Assembly: GCA_964020155.1 (NCBI GenBank)
Contig: OZ026548.1
Coordinates: forward strand, 2,498,397 to 2,562,396
DNA length: 64,000 nucleotides
From: Chondrilla cf. caribensis
Lineage: Eukaryota; Porifera; Demospongiae; Chondrillida; Chondrillidae
Direction: 5' to 3'
A program made the translations under genes and the position numbers. The notes below the pieces were generated by a model. That model was not told the origin of the DNA and searched no databases. It saw nothing but the letters and a program-made list of their open reading frames with translations. Of the stretch, positions 1 through 9,600 are shown piece by piece (position 1 is the stretch's first letter; each line of letters opens with the position of its first letter).

Positions 1-66
<66 letters not shown>

Positions 67-178
67 CATATATATGTAAATATAATGCACACACACAAAC
101 ACACACACACACAGACATGCACACACATATAATATATATAATACACACACACAAACACACATGCACACACGCCACACA
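1..178. repeat. (CA)n microsatellite with interruptions
   Basis: Nearly pure CA dinucleotides run from the window edge, with TATA-rich and ACAA interruptions from about 66 on. The tract is cut by the left edge. Confidence 0.95.
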
Positions 179-180
179 AA

Positions 181-1003
181 CTTCATGCATCATCATATCC
201 ACTTTGGATCCGATATTGGCTTTAACAGAAGCAAAATGTAGATAATAAGAAGCTATTAGACTGGTACCTTTTCCCTGCAGAGTTCAGTGTATGGAGCAGC
301 TGCACGGCCTGGTAATAAATACACTCCACTCAATTTCTAGCTCATGTACACTGTTACAAGAATTGATAGCAAGTTCTTTCATTAAGAAGTATATATTTGG
401 TGTATTATGCAAAATGTTATACCAATGGAGGGACCTTCACGGGACTTGAAAATAGCGAGTATCGAAGATGGGGACTCAGGGTCATCACTAATTAATCACT
501 GACCTTGAATTGGAAAATAACAGTGGTGCTGTATGAAGTTTGTCTGCATGAAGACAAGATTTGGCCCCAACCAGGACTAGGAGACCACAAAAATAATTGT
601 AATGGGACATGTGTCCTGCAATATTCACTACATCCTATACATAATACCTCTGTAAATATAGCTATATAACAGTACGTGCATGTGATTCCACCATGTATAA
701 ATTGAACACGTTGCATGGGAACAAGATTATTTCCACATTGGCAAATTTCTGTGTTTGGCACCTAACAAGACTTGTGATGTAATTGCAAGGCAATGAATAT
801 CAATACGACATCGACGCTGTACGTATCTAGTAAGACGGTTTATTAGGTGGAGTCCATGGAGTGACTAATACAAGAAACGGAACGGAACAACGAGGAATGT
901 ACAGAAAGTGACTAGGAACAGAACTCATTTGACGAGGAACAGAAGTCATGTGATAAGGAGCGAAAGTCATGTGATAAGGAACGGAAGTCATTTATACATC
1001 CCA
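181..1003. other. intergenic stretch with a short minisatellite
   Basis: No exon or RNA gene is recognisable. At about 915-990 a unit of roughly 23 bp (core AGTCATGTGATAAGGA) repeats three to four times with changes. The rest is unremarkable AT-rich sequence, and the short open frames have no coding character. Confidence 0.6.
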
Positions 1004-2640
1004 AATAGGAAGGTTGCTCTGCACAATATTTCCTATGTTTGCCCTGCTCTTGCCACTGATCTAAACAACTGCTACTGAATCCAACTAAACGTATTGTGCC
1101 TGGCAAAGGTGAAATTCTATCACAAGAAGGCACTACCCAGGATGACCCCCTTGGGATGGCTATGTTTGTGTTATCTGTGGTGCCACTAATACTAGAGCTC
1201 AGGGAGACCTGCCCACATCATCGTCAAGTGTGCATGGTTCGCTGATGATGCATCGGGTGCTGGTACGTTCCAGTCACTCATGCAATGGTGGAATGTTTTG
1301 TCCACCCTTGGTTGGGCATTTGGATATTACCCTAAGGCATCCAAAACTTGCCTCGTGGTACGTCCAGGGGATGAAGAGGATGCCAAAACCATTTTCCACG
1401 AATCTGGTGTCATAGTCACTACAGAAGGGACAAGGCATCTAGGTGCAGTACTTGGTTTACCCTCATTCATGGAAGAATATGTTTGCAACAAAGTTGACGA
1501 ATGGAAAAATGAAGTTGAAAAGCTTGATACGATAGCTGGCAGCCAACCTCATGTTGCCTATGCCGCTTTTGTGCATGGCACAAAATACAAATGGAGTTTT
1601 CTTTGCAGAACAGTTCCAAATTGTGGTCATTGTTGCAACCAATTGAGGATTCAATTTATCAGAAATTTTCCCTGCCATCAAAGGAAGGCCACCCTGTTCC
1701 CTGGATGACAGGGTCCTTCTGGTGGTTTTGGGCCTTGTTGATGCCACCTCCTTTGCTGAGCACAAGTACAAAGGCTCTAGAACAATTAGATCTACTCTTA
1801 TCCAAAGAATTATAAACCAGGAAACCGAATTTCAGGATGAACCCACTTTGCCCAATGTGAATATCAGCAAAATCAAAGAAGCTAAGGTAGAGAAAACAAA
1901 AGAATAACTTTACATCCATCTACTGTACCCTCGAGTAACCTACTTGGAGACTGGTGGATTGTGCAAGTGAACCTGGTACCTCCTCCTGGCTTTCCACCTT
2001 GCCTGTTGAAGAGCATGTTTTTTGCCTTTCAAAAGGTTCAAAAGGTTCCTTCAGCCTTTGCTATGGATGGCAGCTTCCTAGTATGAGTTCAAAATGTGTA
2101 TGTGGACTGTCTCTCTCTGTTGATCATGCAATGATATGCCAAAGGTGGCTTACCCACCCTATGGCACAACGAGATTCGGGACTTGACTGCAGATCTGCTT
2201 TCTGAGGCCTGTACCGGCGTGTCTGTTGAACCACCACTCCAAGCACTGGGTGATGAGGAATTCATTCTATGCTCTGCTAATAGAGAAGACCAAGCTAGGT
2301 AGAAGGGTATTCTACCCAGTCACCTGCTCCTACCACCAGAAAGAGCCAAGTACCATCTACAAGCTTCATGAAAAAAAGAAAAAGAGATGTTACGGACAAC
2401 GAGTTAGAGAGGTTGAGAGAGCATCATTCACCCCTTTGGTTTTCTCGTCAACAGGTGAAATGGCCAAAGAAAGCGCAATTGTTTCCAAGAGGATTGCCAA
2501 CATTCTTGCAGAGAAGAAGAAGATGCACTTCTCCAAAATCATGCATGTATGTGATTCGCTGTAAGATTTCGTTTGCCCTTGTTCGATCTGCAGCTCGTAT
2601 GATTAGAGGATCCAGATCACGGCTACTCTTCACTAGCTGA
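1004..2640 (+). pseudogene. decayed non-LTR retrotransposon copy (reverse transcriptase to C-terminal region)
   Basis: Fragments in all three + frames line up in order with a reverse transcriptase. They include a SQEGTTQ-DPL-MAM motif (frame starting near 1108), the catalytic WFADD box near 1227, and GWAFGYYPKASKT followed by YLGA/HLGA-like residues to about 1708. Later fragments are the CVCG...H zinc knuckle near 2095, a WHNEIRD-like segment near 2165, and the C-terminal block RVREVERASFTPLVFSSTG near 2400-2460, closing at a stop near 2640. At least four frameshifts and some stops break it, so it is dead. The order and motifs match the second copy at 3638-5308 on the other strand, so both belong to one family. 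Family-level placement (elements with a restriction-like endonuclease) is inference. Confidence 0.8.
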
Positions 2641-2884
2641 TTTTTCTCGAATGCATGTTGAAACCCAGATATAGAGGGCCAACCTTTGGTTAATTTAAAT
2701 GCATGTTACAAGTATTGTAAATAATTATATTCATTTTGTACATTTCATGTTTATTTTTGACTCTAATAATGAATTTCCCAGTTCTAAAATACATCGCCTG
2801 GTTCCTTATTTCGTACGAAAGGGCATGAAAAAGCGTGAAATATCTTCAATGAAAAAAGTAGCGAATCAAACTGGTTCTAAAAAT

Positions 2885-3105
2885 AAACGTTTAATCAAGA
2901 ACAAGTACTTCGAGTTCAAAAACTCGTGGGGCTGCCTACCCCCTCACTCGAATTATATGGGCGCCTTTATTAGGTTCAGAAGAACCTTCGCTGAAGTTAT
3001 TACGTTCGGCGAAGCTTCATTGCGCGAATTCTAGCCCAATTTCTAATTGTCGGTGTTTGAAATCGGCCATCTTTTTTCGCGTAATATAAAATTATAATAA
3101 TATTA
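2885..3105 (+). repeat. dispersed repeat, copy 1 (inverted partner at 8875-9305)
   Basis: A segment starting with a KYFEFKN-like open frame and containing GTGGGGCTGCC, GCCCAATTT-TAATTGTCGG and AATCGGCCATCTTTTTT recurs in the same order, inverted, at 8875-9305. The partner carries about 140 extra bases between the last two blocks. This is probably a decayed mobile element or a duplicated exon with its 3' flank. No protein family was recognised in the 111-residue frame at 2699-3034. Confidence 0.65.
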
Positions 3106-3144
3106 TACATTCATTGTTGCGGTTACGTGCAGGAACACATATAT

Positions 3145-5324
3145 TATATGTGACCGTCCACGCGAAAAGGGTCATATTCGCGCATCAGACGGAAATCGAG
3201 TTTTGGATATCATTTGAAAGCTTGGACATAGCTACGTCAAATAGTGCAAGCGGCGGCTTCATATCTGTTTCCGTTCTTAAGTTACGGCACTTGAAATGGA
3301 TAACTTTGAGAGCTACGCATTCGAGAAAACAAGCAACTTCCGTTTACTTGCATGATTCCGTATACTAGCTGTCACATGACACGAACAGTGTGTCAATGCG
3401 AACTCTAATGACATTCATAGCTCCGTATTACTATAAAAATGGCGTATTTCCGGTAGTACGTATTTTGAAAATTCGAAATTTTTCGCACAAAGCGATCTAA
3501 TTCGTGACGGTCACACCACAAAAGGTTGGAAAACTATATTTTGAACAATATTAACCTATAATCGCAAATTCGACGAAAGCGCACGAAAATTCTTTATCAC
3601 CTCCGTACTCAAATGTTTACATAGCGCGAATATGACCTTTTTTTTTTTTTTTTTTTTTTTTTTCATGGTACACTCAATCAATCAACCAATATAGAAAAAA
3701 TTACATACACATCAAGAGTACAGTAATAATAGTCTTAAAAGATTTATAATAACATGTATAATCATAGTAAGCAAAGAAATCAGTTAAATCTTTGATGCCT
3801 CGATTATCACTTCATATGGATCGTTTCTCACTCGATGATATGATGATCGAGCTCCTCTCAGGCATAAAATAGACGAACGAAGGAGGGCAAAACTCAGTCT
3901 ACATCTTATCATGGAGATGATCCGGTTATAAGCGATGTTCCTTTTCTCTGCAATCATAGCTGCTAGTCGTTTGTAGAAAACTGTTGCACATCGGCCCATT
4001 CCTCCTGTGGCACTCATTACTAGAGGTGTAAAGCTAGATCGTTCAACCTCTCTGACACGGCTTTCATACTGTCTTCTTTTCTCTGCTTCATGTTTCCTGT
4101 ACGTTGCTTCAAGGGATGATCGACAATTGGATTGGGCGCATGGATTGAAAACCCTTACATCGACAAATGCCTTTTCCAATTTGCCTCCCCAGAAACCATA
4201 CATGGACACATCCAGTCTTGCTTCTGCCTGGTTGTTGGCTGAGCGAGGAAAGCTGTTGCTGTAGTTCGAGGGTATAGGTTGGAGATGAGGCTCAGTTGAT
4301 ACGCCGTGGCATACTTCAGATAGTAGGTCAGCTGTTATATCTCTTACTTCGTTGTGTCTTAGTGATGGAAAACCTCCTGTTGAACATGATAGCATGTGTT
4401 CGACTGAGAAGGTATTGCCACACACACAGTTTGACGGGGAATTCTTGATTGGTAAGTTGTATCTGAGTGCAATGGCGTCCCTGAATGCAGCTTTGTGAAG
4501 ATCGAACCCATATATGGTTAAGGGCAATGCCGTTAGCCACAGGGAAGCGCCCTTTTCAGTTGCGATTTCCATGCATCTCTTCCATGTTTGTGACAAATTC
4601 TTGTGTATTTCCTCTGCATCTCTTTTCTGGTTGTCTCGTTTCTTCTTCAACACATTTTGTTTCTCCTCATGTTGCTGTTGAACTGCAGTACCAAGGTCGT
4701 GAGACTGGTGCATGATACGGTCCACTAATGGAGAGGTGATGGATTTGGAGGCCACTTGTTGATCTCCTGCAATCTTGGTGGGATTTGGCAGACCAAGGCC
4801 ACCGAGTCTTGGCGGTAGTGCCAGTAGATCTCTAGTGGATTGTCCAGGTGGATTGACGCCTGTAAGTTGAGGGATAAATTTAGTGCTGAGAACTTCTTCT
4901 AACGGTTGTAGTAGCTTGTCAGGTGATAGAGTATTCCAATCAGAGGTGCGTAGTAGGTGATTCCACTTGGACAACCACCCATGGATCACGGCACTGTGGG
5001 CTGCCTGGGGTTCTGCTTCTGCTATTTCCGTTAAGGTGTCAAGTTCCTCAGTTAGCCTCTGTATTTGCTTCTGTACAAAATTTTCTAGGAATGTTGCATC
5101 CCCAAGGGCCCCTCCAAGGTATCGAACACCATTGGATTCAATGCGGATTTCATCATCTTTGAAAAGGCTATATGCCTTATCTTCCAGCCCTTTTTTTGTT
5201 AACAAAACTGACTTATGGGGATTGACAAAATAGCCATAATTTGGTCCTGTTTGACAAAGTTGCTGCCACCACGATTTCAGTTTCTCAAGAGTAGATCCTG
5301 CGGCTGAATGGACGGTCACATATA
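3145..5324. mobile_element. small TIR element interrupted by a retrotransposon
   Basis: The left terminal repeat at 3145-3183 reads TATATGTGACCGTCCA followed by CGCGAAAAGGGTCATATTCGCGC. Its reverse complement is found in two pieces: the inner part at 3624-3637 (GCGCGAATATGACC) and the outer 16 bases at 5309-5324 (16/16 match). Between those pieces lie a T26 tract and the - strand retrotransposon. The simplest reading is a DNA element of roughly 0.5 kb whose right TIR was split by a later insertion. About 5-10 bp of the TIR (around TTTTCGCG) is missing at the junction. No transposase is encoded, so it would be non-autonomous. Confidence 0.7.
3638..5308 (-). mobile_element. 5'-truncated non-LTR retrotransposon with poly(A) tail
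   Basis: Read on the - strand, an open frame of about 520 codons (stop at 3784) ends in a 3' UTR of about 120 bp and a 26-base poly(A) (T26 at 3638-3663). The frame begins just after the position of the FADD box, at the A-A-G-S-T-L-E-K-L residues. It then shows the RT thumb (GYFVNPHKS, YLGGALGD, QAAHSAVIHGWLSKW, LPPRLGGLGLPNP), a CxCG-H-C zinc knuckle at about 4386-4440, RHNEVRD, and then ARLDV followed by AFVDVRVFNP at about 4150-4230. A CCHC knuckle followed by RHN and a D...DV pair resembles the restriction-like endonuclease of R2/NeSL-type elements (family knowledge; assignment inferred). The first about 20 codons of the open frame are host flank, not element. The copy is truncated and cannot move itself. 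Confidence 0.8.
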
Positions 5325-5671
5325 TTGGAAGAGCGTAACATACCGGAAGTGGAAATGTAATCATTATAGCCTAAAATAGAAGCCATTTACCTTTTATGGA
5401 CAATATATCACGTGCTTTTGCTTCCCGTTGCTCCGTCCCGTCCTCGTTCTACTCACACTCGTAGAGACTGTTTATGTCTCTCTTTGTTGTCAAATTCGCG
5501 GTGAGTCACCACTTATTTCCAGCTGGTGTTTGTGCAAAATGTGTTGTATGAGTATTTGGTGTGTGGAGTTACTATTTCACAAGAAGTACAGAGTCGACTG
5601 ACCCAGTCGCGGTCGATCTAATTCGACGCGATGCGATATAAGGCCCATACGTATATACCACATTTCGTATC
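5325..5671. other. non-coding stretch, possible 5' UTR exon
   Basis: No coding exon was found. A CpG-bearing segment ends in the donor-like GCGGTGAGTC near 5501, which could be a non-coding first exon of the + strand gene that follows. There is no supporting frame. Confidence 0.3.
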
Positions 5672-5997
5672 AAGTTAGAATGGGGTCTTCGAATCGATGG
5701 TTTCGGGCACTCCAGCACTGAGCTAGTAATATAAGGTCTTATCCGTGTTACCTCCATTGAAAGACACGTTATGATATGAAGATAGACGATGTTATAGAGA
5801 ACACAATTGCGTTTTGAAGTCAAGTTTTGTGTGAAGTTAAAATGGGGTCCTTGAATCGATGGCTTCGGGCACTCCAGCACTGACAAGGTCTCAGCCATGT
5901 TATCTCCATAATAATCTTATATGATTCGATATTGAAAGACACGTTGTCATAATACAAAAATAGATGATGTTATAGAGAATGCAATTGTGATTTCGAG
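5672..5997. repeat. imperfect tandem duplication, unit about 165 bp
   Basis: Two adjacent copies share the core blocks GGTTTCGGGCACTCCAGCAC / GGCTTCGGGCACTCCAGCAC (near 5698 and 5862), GTTACCTCCAT / GTTATCTCCAT, TGAAAGACACGTT and GATGTTATAGAGAA. The second copy is slightly longer. The stop-free - strand frame across it appears to be a by-product. Confidence 0.8.
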
Positions 5998-6671
5998 CCA
6001 CACTGCTTTATTTTACATATTGGATTCTATTCTCCATTCAAATACACTCACATTTCAGTCCTGCATGGGTGTTGTTATGAAGGAATTAAGACATGCACCT
6101 ACATAATATCTGACAATATAGGTACTTCCAGACATTACACATTTCCTATAACATGCATGCATGCATGTTTCAAGAAATCGTATTGTAGTGTATACTTATG
6201 TAATTATTATTACATTTTTTATTAACTTTCCGTTTATTTTGCTCACAGGTCAGCTATAAATGTAAGCTCATAATGTGACTGTGATATGGACTTGGCTGAA
6301 TTAGCATCTGTGAATAAATTTTGCTGCAATATATATGAGTATTGCTGACATATATGGCCCTACTGGACCATATAACTTAAAGACTGTTTTTTAGCCATCT
6401 TGTAATTGTATGATATATAGTTTTACTATTATGGTATACGTGAATCATTATTGCAAGTATGTTTATACAGCAAGTACTTTTGCAGCCAAAATTGACATTA
6501 CTTCATGTCCTGTACTGATATGTGGCAAGAATTGGTTTTATGTTGTCCACGTATCTAATCGGGACCACATTTTATTGCATATAGTAAGTGTACTACAGGG
6601 ATTGATTCTCTGAAGCAGTAATTCTTCCATCACACCGTGACGTTTCAATTGACACAGAGGCTGTGTGCATC
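5998..6671. other. AT-rich stretch upstream of the membrane-protein gene
   Basis: No recognisable exon or repeat family. The last part must contain the promoter or 5' UTR of the following gene if its first coding exon at 6672 is right. Confidence 0.4.
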
Positions 6672-9600
6672 ATGACACCTAATATTGAGGTATGCAAACA
6701 TTTGAAAATTGATTAATTAGTTACTGAATTTGTATGTCTGCTTGCAGTCTGTCTGAACATTATTATAGTATATTTTATTTCTACTTCCAGTATGTTACAC
6801 TTGTCCAATAGATAGATGTATGTGTTCCTACGTATGCATGAGCACAACAGTGAATTTGTATTCTAATATTGTATTGCATGAAAGAAGATGGCAGATTTTA
6901 AAATACTAAGAATTATGGAAAAAATTGCACTTGAATTCAAGTAAAAAAGCTTTGCTGAACTCGATTTCTTCAGCAAAGGTTGTATGAATGTACAAAGTAC
7001 ACCCAAGTACAGTAATTTGACTACGGGGGCAGCAGTATTCTGTATGATGTCGTTATATATTGACATGTGCATGCGTTAACAGCTAAGTAGTAATTGCATA
7101 TAATGAATTGTTAAATTTGTAAGGTTCAGGCAGCAATAGAACGAGGATCTTGGGTGAAAATGTGGTGTGCAATTGCCATTATCTCACACCAATTGCAAAC
7201 CACAACAGCAATGTCTGTTTGTTGTCAGCTCAAGCTCCCTAACAAGGTAAAGGCTTTACAACGATTAAGAATGTTCACTGTTTTTCTGGATAACGTCTAA
7301 TGGATAACTTCAAACATGGGGGAAATCTGGGTTAGAGCTGCACTGATACAGGATTCAACCAATAATCCAATGCTTGGTAAAATAGGGCCAATATATAGAA
7401 TAGGCCAACACCGATGGCTGCATGATTAATTATTAGTAACAATGCAAGGTTGGTAGTACGTGTGTATAGGAGTCAATGGATTCATTCTTAGGAACATTAC
7501 AAATGGTGAAATCAAAGTCCTAATTCACCAGTACATGACTTTGGAATAAGCTTAAGATTGTGTACAAATTTGCAATTGAAGCTGTACAAGGTTGCACACA
7601 TGCAACGTTGAATGAAGTAATGTAGAAAGTGGTGTAATATTGAATACAACCTTGTACGACCTTAATTTTCAATCCAAACATGTCTCCCTCATGTATAGCC
7701 TGCGCTACAACTGACTGTAACCTTGTACAAGGTGTTGTGACAGCAATTGTGGTAAATACGTACAGGCTTGCAGTTTTTCTCAATATTGGATATTTATATA
7801 TCTAAAGTCAAAACATACCACAACGATGGCACATTTCCATGCTTACATACATAATTTCTTATCCAATGTTTTTTTACATACAGAAAGACGAAGTCAATGA
7901 TGCCATGGCCAGTGCATTTATACGCAATGTGACTGATTTCCTTTTGTCCTCTGCAAAGGTATGTCATGCATGATCTATTCATTTATTGCACTGTTATGTG
8001 TGTACACCTGTACATTACATGTGTCCTATACATTATTTAGCGGTTAAGACGGGAAGGGGGTACCAGTGTGATTGCATAATTATACTAACCAGTTTGATTC
8101 CATTGATACAGCAATATTTAAAACACACATCAAATTATACTGGATTATTTATACATTGACCTCTGTAATGGTACTATTCTTTATAATATTGTGGTATAAT
8201 GTTAGTGTTTCGATGGCAATGTTCTGTATGTGATGCATGTGTTTATAAATATCAACCCTTCATTTCCATCTCCTATGCATCATATCGATAACATGATATA
8301 GTGGCAAGTACATACCTGAAATACCCTGTAGACCTTGTATGATCCATTAGTCATACTCCTGTTGTAATATCTGGATTATCAGTGTATGGGTTAGTTGCAA
8401 CACTTGCTGTAACAGTTGATCTTTCACAATACTCTCACCAAGGTTGGACTGACAGGTGTTCACAGAACCTACAGAATAAAACAGTGTAATATTGCAACTG
8501 ACACCTACTAATTGCTTTGATAATTCCTTATGAATATCATTATAACTGAATGAATACAGTTAGCTATAGTTCCTTTCAGTGTTTACATCCTGTTATAGTT
8601 CAAATTGCTACATACTACGTGTACATGTTTACCCCTCCAGCTGGTTCACACCTACCCCCCTACCCCAAATCACAATCCTTTGAGTTTAGCAGTACAGAAT
8701 TTATTGAATCAAGATGATTCAGCTAGTATGCCATATTCTATGGCAATCACTGTTTGCATGTCTAATATATGTAATGCTCCTCCATGTAATGCTCATCCGA
8801 TTGATAAGAAATTATATAATTATATTATAATATGTATGTATATAATATGCACTCCTATGCATAACCGCAACAATGAATTTATATTATAAGATTACACAAA
8901 AAAGATGGCCGATTTTGGATGCACTGCAATATTCAATTCTTTAAGCTTGTGCATATAGATTAGTATTTTATATAATCCTAAGTAATAATTTGTAATAATA
9001 ATAATATATATATAACATAATAATATATAATTCAAGAAAAAAAATCAACAGAGCCGATGGTGACTCCCATTGTTCCCATCACTGATGCCGCATTCCCGCG
9101 TTGCACCGCTATTGACAGGCTATTTTGAATGCCGACAATTAAAAATTGGGCTAGATTTCATGCGCTGGAGTTTCGACCATCGCAATGACTTAGACTAACT
9201 AACAGCTTCTTATGAACCTGTGAAAGACGCCCCAATAATTTGAGTGCAGGAGGTGGCAGCCCCACAAGTTTTTTGAACTCAAAATACTTGTTGAACTGCT
9301 ATAATATGATGATATCCTCCTTTACATCACCAGCAATGGTGCATGTGAGTTAGTAAAAATATTGTAGCTTTATTCTGTATAATATTATAAATACTTTAGC
9401 TGTATATAACTGTACAAGATTTAAATTTTGGTATACTGCTATCATCTTCATATTATTGATGTTGCAGAGATATGATCAGAGGAGTGAAGATTGTTGCAAC
9501 CTCCTACAATACTTTCTTATGAGACATGCAGCTTTTTTTGTAAGTTAACTTTTAACAATGTATGATTGTTTGCTATTGGGTATAGTATTATTAATTTTAT

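Noticed and set aside
5572..5898. 108-residue frame on the - strand with an internal repeat (VLECPKPSI)
   Set aside because: It follows the 165-bp tandem duplication and has no splice or family support.
8605..8889. 94-residue + strand frame with an acceptor-like CCCCTCCAG
   Set aside because: It could be an alternative last exon of the membrane-protein gene, but no donor fits the phase of the next exon and the end is AT-rich and non-coding in character.
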